Assembly (NCBI GenBank): GCA_027886185.1
Contig: WOAB01000689.1
Span: 2,604,001-2,668,000 of the forward strand
Length of the DNA: 64,000 nt
Reading direction: 5' to 3'
Source: Rheum nobile
Lineage: Eukaryota; Streptophyta; Magnoliopsida; Caryophyllales; Polygonaceae
The notes beneath the pieces were generated by a model. The model saw only the letters and a list, made by a program, of their open reading frames with translations, was not told where the DNA came from and ran no database searches. The translations under genes were made by a program, and so were the position numbers. Below, piece after piece: positions 22,691-35,410 of the stretch. The number at the start of each line of letters is the position of its first letter. Position 1 is the stretch's first letter.

Positions 22691-25654
22691 GGCCGAAAAC
22701 AACTCGGGAAAGCGTCTAAGCATATCATCTTCAGTCTCCCAAGTCTCTCAAGTAACTTCTTCTGTTCCTGACTTGGACCACAAAATCCGTACCAACGGTA
22801 CCACTTTGTTGCGCAATTGCTTTACACGGCGCTCGAGAATACGCACAGGTATCTCTTCATAGGTACCATTTGCTTGAATCTCGATGTCTTCATAACTTAG
22901 CACATGAGACTCATCTGGTACGTATTTCCTCAGCAGAGATACGTGGAACACATTATGCATTGGATGTGCCGATGGCGGCAATGCCAAGCGGTACGCTAGA
23001 GATCCCACTCTATCCTAGATTTCAAACGGTCTCACGTAGCGAGGGTTAAGCTTTCCACGCTTACCAAATCTGAATACACCTTTGGATGGCGACACTCTGA
23101 CAAATACCTTGTCACCAACCTCAAACTCGATATTTCTACGCTTTGGATCGGCGTAAGACTTTTGTCGACTTTGAGCTGTCAACATCCTTTGTCTAATTAT
23201 GGCAATATCTGAAGCAGTTCTCTGGACCAACTCTGGTCCGAGCAGAATCTTGTCGGCGTTCTCATCCCAACAAATCGGAGATCTGCATCTGCGACCATAC
23301 AAAGCTTCGAATGGAGCCATCTTGATAGTAGCATGTCAGCTATTGTTATATGTGAACTCGATTAAACTCATGTTGTCCTCCTAGCTAGTCGGACGATCGA
23401 GTACACATGCTCTTAACATATCCTCCAGGGTCTGGATAGTCCTCTCATACTGTCCATCCGTTTGAGGATGAAACGCAGTGCTGAATCTCAATTCAATTCC
23501 CATGGCCTTGTGGAGTTCCTTCCAGAACCTCGACATGAATCGGCCATCACGATCCGATACAATGGTCTTCGGAGTACCATGTAAACGGATAACCTCGTGT
23601 AAAAACACTTCTGATAACTTATGGGTTCCCCACGTTGACTTAATAGCCACGAAGTGAGCACTCTTCGTGAGCCTGTCAATGATAACCCAAATAGCATCTT
23701 TCTGACTCTTAGTCTTGGGTAATCCTGTGACGAAATCCATTGCGATATCTTCCCATTTCCATTCTGGAACTGGAAGAGGTAGCAATTCACCACTTGGTAT
23801 GCGGTGCTCTATCTTGACCTTCTGACAAGTCAAGCATTTCGCCACGAATTTTGCCACATCCCACTTCATGTTGGGCCACCAGAACTTCATTCTGAGGTCC
23901 TTGTACATTTTACTAGAGCCTGGATGTACAGAGTAGGCTGATGAATGGGCTTCTCTCATCACCAATGGACGAAGACCCTCAACGTCAGGCACACAAATTC
24001 GGTTTTGAAACCAAAGTGATCCATCCTCCTGGATTACAAAACCGAGGGCATTTCCATTCATCACTTCATCACACAGCTTCACCAAGATCACGTCATCAAC
24101 CTGTTTCTCTCTGATCTGATCAAGAAGTGTAGCTTGGATTTCAAGCATACTCAGGTATCCTCGACTTTGATCGTACAAGATTTCAATCTCGCATGACTCT
24201 TGGTTCAGCTTGGTTTGAGCAACGAGTAAAGCCACTATGGTCTCATGCGATGTCTTCCGGCTCAATGCATCGGCTACTACATTAGCCTTGCCTGGATGAT
24301 ACAGCAATTCGATATCATAGTCCTTGAGTAGCTCTAACCAACGGCGTTGTCTCATGTTCAACTCCTTCTGAGTGAATACATATTTGAGACTCTTGTGGTC
24401 GGTGAAGACTTGGCATCTCACACCATAGAGATAATGTCTCCAAATCTTCAGGGCAAACACTACCGTCGCTAACTCCAGATCATGTGTCGGATAGTTTTCT
24501 TCATAGGTTTTCAACTGCCTTGACGCGTAAGCAATAACCTTGCCTCTTTGCATCAACACGCATCCTAAACCACTTTTCGAAGCATCACTATAGACCGCAT
24601 AATCATCAGTTCCGTCTAGTAGCGTTAGCACTGGTGCGGAGGTCAGACATTGCTTCAATTTCTGAAAGCTGGCCTCGCACTTGTCATTCCAGACAAACTT
24701 CTTGTGGACCTTGCGAAACAGACCGGTCATAGGTAGAGCGATCTTAGAAAATCCCTCTATAAACCGTCTATAATATCTGGCAAGTCCAAGGAAACTGCGC
24801 ACCTCCTTCACATTCTGAGGCCGCTTCCAGTTAGCTACTGCTTCAATCTTTTGGGGATCAACCATTACCCCCTTCTCATTGATCACATGGCCTAAGAAAG
24901 CCACTTCCTTGATCCAAAAATCGCACTTAGACAATTAAGCGTACAGCTCATTTTGTCTAAGGATTGACAACACAATCCGAAGGTGTTCCTTGTGAACTGC
25001 CTCATTCGGAGAATAAATCAAAATGTCATCGATGAAAACCACCACGAACTTATCCAAGTACTGGTGAAAACATCGATTCATTAAGTCCATAAAGACCGTT
25101 GGAGCGTTGGTAAGTCCGAATGGCATGACTACGAACTTGTAGTAACCATACCTCGTTCGGAATGCAGTCCTCGGAATATCTTCCTCACGAATTCTAAGCT
25201 GATGATAACCAGATCTCAGATCGATCTTGGAAAAGACTTTAGCTCCCTGCAACTGATCCAACAGATCATCAATCCTTGGCAAAGGATATTTGTTCTTGAT
25301 CGTGACTTTATTCAACTCACGATAGTCGATACAAAGTCGAAACGATCCATCCTTCTTCTTGACAAACAAGACCGGAGCACCCCAAGGCGATGCACTCGGT
25401 CTTATATAACCTTTGTCGAGAAGATCCTCTAGTTGCTTCTTCAACTCTTGCATCTCAGCAGGAGCTATCAGGTACGGTGCCTTCGAGATCGGCGCAGTAC
25501 CCGATTCAAGATCAATAGAAAATTCCACGACACGATGCGGAGGTAATCCAGGAATCTCTTCCGGAAAAACATCAGGAAATTCACGAATCACAGGAATATC
25601 AAGAATTGTTGGTTCATCTTTCATGGGCGAATCCAGATCCGTTATCAGCGTCAT
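22688..25654 (-). pseudogene. pol: Gypsy-2 pol: reverse transcriptase, RNase H, integrase, chromodomain-like tail
   Basis: A single minus-strand frame from about 25654 to a TAA at 22688-22690. Reverse transcriptase comes first (IPGLPPHRVVEF, YPLPRIDDLLDQLQGA, VFSKIDLRSGYHQLR, catalytic FIDDILIYS). RNase H follows (AVYSDASKSGLGCVL, FTDHKSLKYVFTQ, NVVADALSRK). Integrase has an H-H-C-C zinc site (HSSAYSVHPGSSKM, CLTCQKV) and core (DFVTGLPK, VSDRDGRF, DGQYERTIQTLEDMLRA). The tail (PVRILERRVKQLRNK ... WSKSGTEEVT) is chromodomain-like. Stops are near 24935 (TAA), 23381 (TAG), 23321 (TGA), 23009 (TAG) and 22745 (TGA). Protease upstream is in another frame, so a frameshift lies near 25630. Confidence 0.9.
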
Positions 25655-27350
25655 TCTGACCCTTAAATTTGCACACGCTTTGGTCCCCAGATGACACCGT
25701 CACAGTTCTTACACTAAATTCGATTACCGCCCCATGACATGTCAGCCAATCCATACCGAGAATAATGTCGTATGGAGCCATGGCAATACAGATCAAATCT
25801 GCCTCGAATTTCTTACCCTGAATGGTAATCGGAAATTCAGACAGACACTTAGTCCCCACTAAGCGTTCACTATTAGGAAGATTCACAACGAAAGGCTCAC
25901 AAACCTCGTTGCAGACTAATCCTAACTTACTAACACAACTCTCTGAAATAAAGGAATGGGTAGCACCTGAATCAAACAGTATGCACACTGAAGTAGAATG
26001 AAGGTATAAAGTACCTTGAGCAATTGGAGCGTTAGGTCCATCAGCCTCACGCATCTCGTACAGGCGTTGACCCTGACCTCCAAAAGTAGCTAGGGCTTTC
26101 CCCTTGTTCTGGGCAGTTGTCTGCACCGAAGGACTAGGAGCCGCTGTCGGTTTGAACCTGGGTCGGTTACTCTGATTAACAAACCTCTGTTGTGACTCCG
26201 CTCCTTTCTGCTTTCCCTGCCAACAGAACTTCTTCAAATACCCTTCATTCCCACAACCAAAGCATGTCTTTCTTTCCTTAGGACACGCAGTACTCTTGTG
26301 CCCAGCAGCACCACAATTATAACATTGAATCGGACTCTTGCCCTGACCTGATTGCTGTGTCGACTCTCCTTGAGTCCCACCCGTTTTTGCCTTGCTAGAT
26401 TTAGCAAAGTTAGACGGTGGCGCAGGACGTTTGAATCCACTCGCCTGAGGTTGATTTTGCGTCGACCTCTGGCGATTCTTTCTCTTCGTCGACTCATCCA
26501 GAGTCACCTCCAACTTGTAAGCCGCATCCACATATTGCTCTAAGGTAGAGAAGTTGTGGCTCAACATCATTGGCTTAATCTCTGGGCTCATCCACTCGTG
26601 GAAATGCCAGATCTTCTGTTCTTCACTGGATACCTCTGGTCCAGCGTACCGCAACAAGTGATTGAACTTGGTTGCCAGCTCAGTCACCTTCAACCCATCA
26701 GTCTTAGGGTAGAGAAATTCTTTGCGTTTTTCTTCCCTCATAGCCCGAGAGAAGAATCGGTCAGTCATATTGGCCTTAAACATTGCCTAATTCAAATCAG
26801 GGCTATCAGCAAGACCAGTGTTTTCCCACCACTCACTAGCATCTCCCTTCAGTTGAAGAGAAGCTATGTGCACCTTCTCAGTATCAGTGCACTCCACACT
26901 GCGGAACAACCGCTCCATATGGGAAAATCAATGAGTTACTTCAACTGGTTTACCCTTCCCATCAAAACTGTCAGGCCTCATAGAATTTATGGCCTTCAGT
27001 GCTCGGCCATAATCATTCATGTTCCTGACCACGTTCTCCTGATGCAGAGGTACATGGGTTTCCTGTTCTTCAACTCCCGGAGTTGCTGAGGATACCGGCA
27101 CACCTTGTGCATGAGACACATTCTGGTGTAGCATATCAGTCATTGCCTGCATAACAATTCCTCGAATTGCTTCAACTGCAGCAGTATCAAATACCATTGG
27201 AGCGTTGGCCTGAGCTGGGTCGTTGCCTCCGGGATTAACATTAGACGCAGACTCATGCACATCCTCTGGATTTCCAACATTTCTCTCGTTGGGTCTGGGG
27301 TTGTTGCTCGGCACAGCACCAGAACGAGCATTGATTCTTGTGTTCACCAT
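25614..27350 (-). pseudogene. gag: Gypsy-2 gag and protease
   Basis: Starts at the ATG complementary to 27348-27350 (MVNTRINARS). The gag domain follows the same path as Gypsy-1 gag and is cut by TGA at 26928-26930 and TAG at 26787-26789. Gypsy-1 has Trp at both of these sites, so both are G-to-A changes in TGG. Two CCHC knuckles follow. The first is intact (CYNCGAAGHKSTAC). The second reads CFGCGNEGYLKKFC, with Tyr in place of the zinc-binding His. The protease domain shows LFDSGATHSFI and IILGMDWL (about 25700-26010). The frame ends at 25614, overlapping the start of the pol frame. Confidence 0.9.
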
Positions 27351-27777
27351 CCGTTTACCGATCAAATTCCAAGGATTTCATACATTAATATCTTCAAATA
27401 TACTTAATGTAATCAAATCAACTTAGAATAGATCAAACTTGGTAATTTCATTGATGAACTTCAAACCGAGTTACTAGGTTCTACAACCTCAAATCATGAC
27501 AAGGGAACTGGAAAATCAAGCCTAACTGGAGATGGCGAAACCACCTCGGCTTTTTCCCGAGTCCCTCTAAAGAGAACATAATGCACCCATATCTACGGGC
27601 AACGAGAAGAGAGTTCGTCTTTCTAGATATAGAAGTTTGCTTCCATATCAGACTAAAGAAGAAGGCACGACTATAAACGGGGATTAACAAATTCTTTTTG
27701 AAAATTCAGAGCCTTTGAAAACATTTTCAAAAACGAGTAAATGGTTCATGAAATCCCAAATTCGCTTTAAAACTTTT

Positions 27778-27790
27778 GGCTCTGATACCA
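27778..27790 (-). other. Primer-binding site of Gypsy-2
   Basis: Minus strand TGGTATCAGAGCC, complementary to initiator tRNA-Met, four bases (GATC on the plus strand) from the 5' LTR. This is the normal spacing against which Gypsy-1 is unusual. Confidence 0.9.
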
Positions 27791-27794
27791 GATC

Positions 27795-30404
27795 TGTAAC
27801 ACCCCCAAATCGTAACCCATTTGGAAAGGTATTACCGCTAGTGACCTCGGTTTCCACACCAAAGCCACCCCAGACTTTACCGGTTTAAATACAAATCATA
27901 AACAACGATTATGATGTAAATACCAAAATCTTTGGTTAAAACATATGTCTGGGGATTACATCTCAATCCCCATAGGACAAAACAGAGTAATCAGCGAAAG
28001 TCTTTGCAAAGTATAAATACAAGGGTCTTGATCGTAATGATCACCCGCCAAGGATCGCAACCTGATAAATCCATTAAAACACCGTTTGCTTTTATAGTCG
28101 TTCTAGCCTTCGTTTCTCGGATTCTTATCTGATGTGCCGAATCGAACGGATGACACCAGCCAACCATGTAGAGAACAATTGCGGTTGGTTAGTCTAATGA
28201 AAGACTATACAAGGGTTACAAGCAGATGGTTCGAGTAGTCGTATTAGGTTAGACTCATCGTTTCTCGAATAATAACCGATGACGATAGTCAACCTTCATA
28301 CTTCTACTGGAATATATCAAAAGGTATGATCAAGAGAAGATTATGGAAGACCAAGTCTTACAGCAATCGACCCAAAAGAAGACTCCAATGAATTGAGTCT
28401 TATCGAAAGCATGAGAATGTTGGGGAACATAATAATCTCATACAAGCGTTCAAAAACGACTTGATGTTTCGGTTCACAACCAACCTCACCGCTTAACGAG
28501 AATCCAGATTGGAAAGAGAACGGTACTCTGATCAAAGTCAAGACGAGCTTTCCTAGCTGCACTATTCCCTAGTTGCACTACTCGTCTGAGGTTTATTAAT
28601 CATGTGCTACGATGGCACTTATCTTATTTAATTCCAAAACGCGCATCACGTTATAGGCTTTTAAATATATGTTTCACCATGAGGGACATACATTGAGTAT
28701 ATGTTTCGCCATGAGGGACATATAGGACATATGTTTTGCCATGAGGGACATACTCCTAAAGGGACGTATCCCAAGATTTGTAGCACCAGCTAAGTGCCAT
28801 CATCTCTATACTTAGCGTATAGAGATCGGTCATGACCCACCGAATGATGTTAGGGGTTTTGCCGCCCTACACACCATTTAATATTATAAAGAAACGACTG
28901 GACGTCGAATAGTCCAACATTCCTGACTACTCGTGCTAACTAAACAGTTCAACACAGTAATAATCATATCAAAGCCCTACGGGCCATCATCATAATAATA
29001 TAGATATTCATAATAGCGTTGTTCTAACAGATATACAATCTATTATAATATCATATTCTTTTCACATCCTTGCCCTCCCGGCAATTATCATAAAATATAT
29101 ATTTATAATAGCGTTGCTCTAACAGATATACAACCTATTATAATATCATATTTTAATCCATATCATTTATCAAAACTGTTCCCAACAAAACAGTAAATCA
29201 TTCCAAATTAATTAACAATCAAACCATTGATAATTAATGGAAGTATGGAATGATAAGTAAGAGTGAACCGCCACTTGCCTGGAGTAGATTCGGCGATGAA
29301 TCTAGACGAGACGACTACTGAAGATATACTTCCCGAGGATATGGCCTAGGCTTCAGATAGCTCTAGCAGGATAGGAGTCCACACGTGATCCAGCGAATCA
29401 CGTTCTAACTAACAAATTAATTAATTATCAATTAATTTGACTGGACGAACTTAAGGAATTAAATTTAATAAATTTTTATGATTTTAAATCATAAAAATAT
29501 TTATTAAATTTTCATAAAGAAAAATATGGATGAAAGGGAGCCGAAATTATACCGCTCGGATAATTTTGGGTTAAATCTGGAATGGATGTCAAATGGGCTT
29601 CTAGGCCCACAACAACTAAAACAAGGGGATTGGGCCCACCTTCACTATTCCCCTTCTTCAACCCTTCGTTGCTTCTTCTTCCCCGCACACAACACCGCAG
29701 GGGAGCTCGGCTTCAACCATGGAGGCGGGAGTCTCGCCGGCCTTCTTGACGCCGGGGATGGAGCGGCGCTGGCGGGGAGGAGCAGCAACACGACACCACC
29801 GCAGCACTCGGCGGGGGAGACGAAGGCGAAACAGGGGTCGGAGAGCTCTTCGTCGCCGGCAGCAACACGCACAGGCTAGCGGCTCGCCGGGAGAAGGAGA
29901 GGGAGATCGGCGCGACCAGGGGAGAAAGAAAGGTGGCTCGCGGGGCTCTCGGCTCGCACAGGGGGGGTCGAGCGGTACCGGATCTTGGGTCGCCGGCGGA
30001 AGGAACTTTGAGCAGAGGAACGGGGGATCGAGCAAGGGGAGCTGGGGAAGAAGATATGGGTGCCTCCCAAGCCTTCCCGTTCTGGCTCATCTGTAGCCCA
30101 AGGAGAGGCAGCTTGTGGACCAAAGAATTGACGCATGCCCAGACAAGTTTTACACGGGGTATCGTAGCAGTGTGATGGGAAATGGTTTTGGTATGGGTTT
30201 TAAATTTCGGAAATTATATATTTATATCTAAACAAATATTTTAAGTCTCGAAAATACATTGAATGTATTTTATACCATTCAAGGAATTATTTCGGATATC
30301 ATGGATGTTACGGAAAATCTGAACTCCACTGAAAACGAAATAATTATTTAAACGAAGGTTGGAAAATTACCAAAATACCCTTACAAAAAGTGAGGGGTAT
30401 TACA
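27795..30404 (-). mobile_element. 5' LTR of Gypsy-2 (2610 bp)
   Basis: Mirror partner of 20056-22651 with the same ends. The GC-rich segment 29640-30060 lies in its 5' half on the minus strand, where promoter sequences are expected, but I see no clear TATA box. ORFs at 29526-30175 are repeats of those in the other LTR. Confidence 0.92.
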
Positions 30405-30870
30405 AGCCGCCGAGAGCCTCGTCGGGCCGCCAAGATGGTCCCGAACCATCTACACCGCTTAATTCCAATGTTTCTCCCACTTAAAATTGTAACGTTTACA
30501 ACTCTTTGGTAGAAAAACTTATGGTAATGGTTTTTCATAAAATTCAGGCTTTTTGATTCATAATTTAAGTATGAAAAATCAGATTTTTACATGTTCCTTC
30601 ATAATTTATACAACAAATTTGCATAAACTAATCAAAAGAATCAACTTTAGGGTAAAATAGCATGAAAATTTCAAAAAAAATCAGCAACTATACCCACGTG
30701 AATAGGCACTAATTTTAACCTTCAAAAAGTCATTTTTTCGTTTTAATCATGCAAATTAATCCATACAATCAATCTCTATATAATTGAATCAAAATAATCA
30801 TGAACATGCATCAAAATTAAAGACTTTAAATTTGATCTAATCAATTTATGCAAGAGGTATCTAATACCAC
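30405..30870 (-). other. Leader of Copia-A (LTR-proximal part) with primer site
   Basis: Resumes Copia-A after Gypsy-2. Next to the LTR, the minus strand reads GTGGTATTAGATACC, a mutated form of the primer-binding site of Copia-B (GTGGTATCAGTTGCC at 48662). No gene. Confidence 0.75.
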
Positions 30871-31547
30871 TGTAGGGATTTAGATGTTTAAAGCGAAATT
30901 TTAGGAAAACGTTTTTCTTAACATCTAACCAAGGATCTCATGCATAAACTAAATAGATCATAGATAAGAAGAATTAATTACCTCTTGATGCGTGTTTGAA
31001 TCTTCCTGGAATGGGGAGATTACAGCCTCAAGTATGACTCCTCTAGTTGGTCCACCCGAGTATGGATCTGGATCGCCTAGGGCTCGATTGCTAGAACGAG
31101 AAACGAAGGCGAACGAGGAAGAACTCCAGGGAAAGGGGGCAACTGTGTGGTTTGTGTATGGGTTAGGATTTTCTCCTAGAAAGCCCTCATTTTATAATAC
31201 CATATGTAGATATATTATTTTCTAAATTAATATATCTTTTATTATTCGTAATAACTCTTTATTATTAATAAGCATTATCTCCCAAGTTATATCATATATA
31301 ACTTTATATTATATACTTTATATAATATGTCTCCCAACAAACTGATCCAGTCCATAAACTCTAAGAATGTGACCTCGTAGGACCCGGTAATAATAGCAAT
31401 AGACTTTATAACATATAGTCCATAAATCATAGTTGGTTTCTAGCAAAGCAATATGATTACCTAAAATCACCGGATTAAATATCTCCATAAATGATCTCAC
31501 TTCATAATTAGTAATTGCACATTTGATTAAAGGACACAATTCCTTAA
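30871..31547 (-). mobile_element. 5' LTR of Copia-A (677 bp)
   Basis: Minus strand from TTAAGGAATTGTGTCC (mutated TGAAGG) to AAATCCCTACA. It aligns along its length with the 685-bp LTRs of Copia-B but is more diverged from them than they are from each other. Confidence 0.87.
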
Positions 31548-33102
31548 GGGTCACGAAAGACATTAATACAAACCCAAAGCAAATGGACCCAAAAGTTTAG
31601 AGCACAAACTTCCTTAAATTGGAAAGGGCATTGACAATGATTAATCTAGTGTTATATATTAAATCTCACTCTTTTTGAGTCACAAGAGTGTTTTTAGATC
31701 CAAGTTGTTAAGATTTTTTATTATTATTATTAAATAATTAGCGAAATATAAATTAACAAAAAACTTTAACAAGATTTGGACCAACAAATACAAATCTTTA
31801 CAATTGTTACTTCATTACATGAATACAAATTATTTTTGTCAACACAAAAATATTTTCTAGATATAAAACTGAAATCTCACAAGGTTATCAAACGAACCCA
31901 TAGATTCTCACTTAACCTATCCAATATTAATTTATAAAAATAAATTTCTTAACTCAAAAGTCTACTTTAAATTTTTGGAGATCTTGATTGTCGATTTACT
32001 AGATTTTTTTACTTGAATATGTTTATAACAATGTAAATGACTCATTATTATAATTTCTTATTTTCATTTTTGAGTTAATATGATTGATATTTTCATACTT
32101 TTGATAATATATTTTAATATATAGCCTTTCAACATATCACTTTTAAAGCTAGAATTTTATTAAAAGTACACATATTTAAGTTTAACTAATATTGTTACTT
32201 ATAATTTTTATTATTAAATATTGACATAATTTAATTATTTTATGTTAATATAACATAGTTTATTCAAAATACGCGAAAAATAGTAGTGGAATACATACAC
32301 GACTTCAACAAATATATCTCGTAAATGACACTAATTACATGATTAAAAATAAAAAGGATAATTATATGAGAATATATATGAATAAATATATAATATATTT
32401 ATAAAAGTTATATAATTAACAATAAAATGTTAAACATATTGCTTTTAACTAACAAATTTATGTTATTTCAATCTTTTATTTATATAATTCTTAAATAATA
32501 TGAATAAGATATATTTTTTCTTAAACTACTTAAAAATTACATAATCTAATTCAATCTAAATAATTATTGATAATTTTATAAATTTACGTTCAAATTTCTA
32601 ATTTCTAATTGATCGACTGAAACGTGTAAAATGGTTGCATGCCACCTTAAGTTCTCAACTCGGTTAGCAAGTCGATTTTCCGCCACGACGTGCAAAACCA
32701 ATTAACTCCGTTGAATGTCCGGCACTACTTCTTCATCTGCGTTTAATATAAGCTGATCAATTCATTAATTTTTTTAAAATTCTCATATATTAAATTTGGA
32801 AACAATTTTTTTTTAAGGTGGCCACCATCAGACGAATCGTGTCAAACAAATGAACCAAATTAACGAAGGGGAAAATAGACAGGCTACCCTACCTCGATCG
32901 AATCATTGTTATAATAGAGTTAGTGATGTTTGATTTACCTGCCGACTAAAAAATCAGCACAGTTCCAAAAAAAAGGGTCCGATAGAGAATGAATAATGAG
33001 ATGAGAGATAAGAATATATCCTAACTTTGTATTTTAAAAAATTTAAAGGTTAGAATTAAATTATCATTTAAGTGGATAATTGATCGGTTAAAGTTTTTTT
33101 TA
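31548..33102. other. AT-rich intergenic DNA
   Basis: About 1.5 kb outside Copia-A with no long ORF, RNA gene or clear repeat structure that I can support. Confidence 0.6.
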
Positions 33103-33538
33103 GGCAATGACTATATGCACGCGGTTTCGCGTCTAAATGGACGCGAAATCGTGTGCGTAGCTTAGGCGCACAGTTTTGTGCGCCTAAGCTACGCGCACAG
33201 GGGGAAAACATGCATTTTTGAAAATGTCTGTGACAAATCCGTGCGCGTAGCTTACGCGCATAAAAAAAAAGTGCATAACCCATGCGCGTAAGCTAGGCGC
33301 ACCCAAAAAAAAAAATTGCCCCATAATCATGTAGAGAATTTCAATACGAGTCCGTACATATAAAATGCGTCCAAAACGGACATCGTTTGTCCCTCCAAAA
33401 GCCCAAAAAATGAAGTCTTTCTATCCATTTTTTTACAATTTGGTGCCCGACATATAGTGCATTGTAGTGATTTTTTTTTTGTATTTTTTGCATTTTTTAA
33501 CTATAATTTTGTATAAAATTTTAATACGAGTTCGTACA

Positions 33539-33890
33539 TAGACCTGTCAAAAACCGACTCAACCCGAAAGAACCCGAACGTCACTGGGTCAAGAAGGACC
33601 CGAACTCGACCCGAACGCAAATTCGAGCTCGCGGATCCCCTTTATTTTATATATTTTATTTCAGTTATATTAATTTTTTTAATATACTTTATTAAATAAT
33701 AATATAATATTAATTATATTATTATAATTATTTTATTAAAGTTAAATAACATAATAATAATCATAAGAAAAGGAAATGTTCGATCCACCGGGTCAACCCG
33801 AACTCGTCCGACCCAAAAATTTTACCAACCCGATCGACCCGAACTCGACATGACCCGAACCCGATCAACCCGACCCAGTTGACGGGTCTA
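33539..33890. mobile_element. hAT-like MITE inside the left arm (352 bp)
   Basis: Terminal inverted repeats TAGACCTGTCAA and TTGACGGGTCTA with a perfect 8-bp duplication TTCGTACA at 33531-33538 and 33891-33898. An inverted copy occupies about 35415-35761 in the right arm, with the outer end kept and the inner end eroded. The element therefore inserted before the inverted duplication arose. Confidence 0.85.
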
Positions 33891-33899
33891 TTCGTACAT

Positions 33900-35410
33900 A
33901 TAAAAATTCATATAGTTACACTTATGTACTATAGTATTTCAGTAAATTTCGTATAGTTATGCTTATATACTATAGTATTTCATTATATTTCATATAGTTA
34001 CACTTATGTACTATTGTAATTCATTATATTTCATATAGTTATACTTATGTACTATATTATTTCATTAAATCTAGTATACTTAGACTTATATACTATAGTA
34101 CTTTATTATATTTCATATAGTTACACTTATATACTATAATATTTTATTAAATTTTATATAGTTCCACTTATGTACTATAATATTTCATTAATTTTAGTAT
34201 ACTTAGACTTATATACTATAATATTTCATTATATATCATATAGTTACACTTATATACTATAGTATTTCATTATATTTCATATAATTACACATATGTACTA
34301 TAGTATTTCATTATATTTCATATGGTTATACTTATATACTATAGTATTTCATTAAATTCAGTATACTTAGACTTATATACTATAGTATTTCATTATATTT
34401 CATATAGTTCCACTGATGTACTATAATATTTCATTAAATCTAGTATATTTAGACTTATATACTATAGTATTTCATTAAATTTCGTATAGTTACACTTATA
34501 TACTATAGTATTTCATTATGTTTCATATAGTTACACTTATGTACTATAGTATTTCAATAAATCTAGTATACTTAGACTTATATACTATAGTATTTCATTA
34601 TATTTTGTATAGTTACACTTATATACTATAGTATTTCATTATATTTCATATAGTTACACTTATGTATTATAGTATTTCATTTTGTTTCATATAGTTACAC
34701 TTATGTACTATAGTATTTCATTAAATCTAGTATACTTAGACTTATATACCATAGTATTTCATTAAGTCTAGTATAGTTACACTTATATACTATAGTATTT
34801 TATTATATTTCATATAATTACACTTATGTACTATAGTATTTCATTAAGTCTAGTATACTTAAACTTATATATTATAGTATTTCATTATATTTCATATAGT
34901 TACACTTATATACTATAGTATTTCATTATATTTCATATAGTTACACTTATAAAATACTATAGTACATAAGTGTAACTATATGAAATATAATGAAATACTA
35001 TAGTATATAAGTCAAAGTATACTAGACTTAATGAAATACTATAGTACATAAGTGTAACTATATGAAATTTAATGAAATACTATAGTATATAAGTGTAACT
35101 ATATGAAATTTAATGAAATACTATAGTATATAAGTGTAACTATATGAAATATAATGAAATAATATAGTATATAAGTCTAAGTATACTAGATTTAATGAAA
35201 TATTATAGTACATAAGTGGAACTATATGAAATATAATGAAATAAGTCTAAGTATACTAGATTTAATGAAATACTATAGTACATAAGTGTAACTATATGAA
35301 ATATAATAAAATACTATAGTATATAAGTGTAACTATACTAGACAATGAAATACTATAGTACATAAGTGTAACTATATGAAATATAATGAAATACTATAAT
35401 ATATACTATA
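33900..35410. repeat. 41-bp tandem array, mirrored about 34950
   Basis: Units like ATAGTTACACTTATGTACTA followed by TAGTATTTCATTATATTTCAT repeat about 25 times on the left. They then repeat in reverse complement about 11 times on the right (roughly 34955-35400). The units are diverged and alternate between TTACACTTATGTACT and CTTAGACTTATATACT types, suggesting a two-unit higher order. Confidence 0.85.

Larger units (their letters stand above)
20056..30404 (-). mobile_element. Gypsy-2: full-length Ty3/Gypsy (Tekay-like chromovirus) element
   Basis: Two LTRs (20056-22651 and 27795-30404) flank a minus-strand gag-pol. A perfect 5-bp duplication AGCCG is at 20051-20055 and 30405-30409. The primer-binding site and polypurine tract are both in place. 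The order gag, protease, reverse transcriptase, RNase H, integrase defines Ty3/Gypsy. A C-terminal chromodomain-like tail and the long LTRs suggest the Tekay clade. The coding part has one frameshift and several stops, so it is non-autonomous, but structure and LTR similarity point to a fairly recent insertion. It lies in the leader of Copia-A. Confidence 0.93.
9255..31547 (-). mobile_element. Copia-A: Ty1/Copia element carrying three younger insertions
   Basis: The minus-strand pieces line up with Copia-B (47977-55498) in the same order. They are the 5' LTR (30871-31547), leader (30405-30870 and 18601-20055), gag (17901-18600), protease and integrase (16947-17900), then connection and reverse transcriptase (9255-10192). 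The 3' part is left of the window, beyond Gypsy-1. Gypsy-2 is inserted in the leader with a 5-bp duplication. Copia-C sits in integrase, and Gypsy-1 in reverse transcriptase. Frames are broken by stops and frameshifts, so it is inactive. Confidence 0.88.

Noticed and set aside
33068..33283. Two similar small proteins (33068-33283 and 36027-36257)
   Set aside because: They are the same DNA in the two arms of the inverted repeat, built on CGCGTAGCTT palindromes rather than a gene pair.
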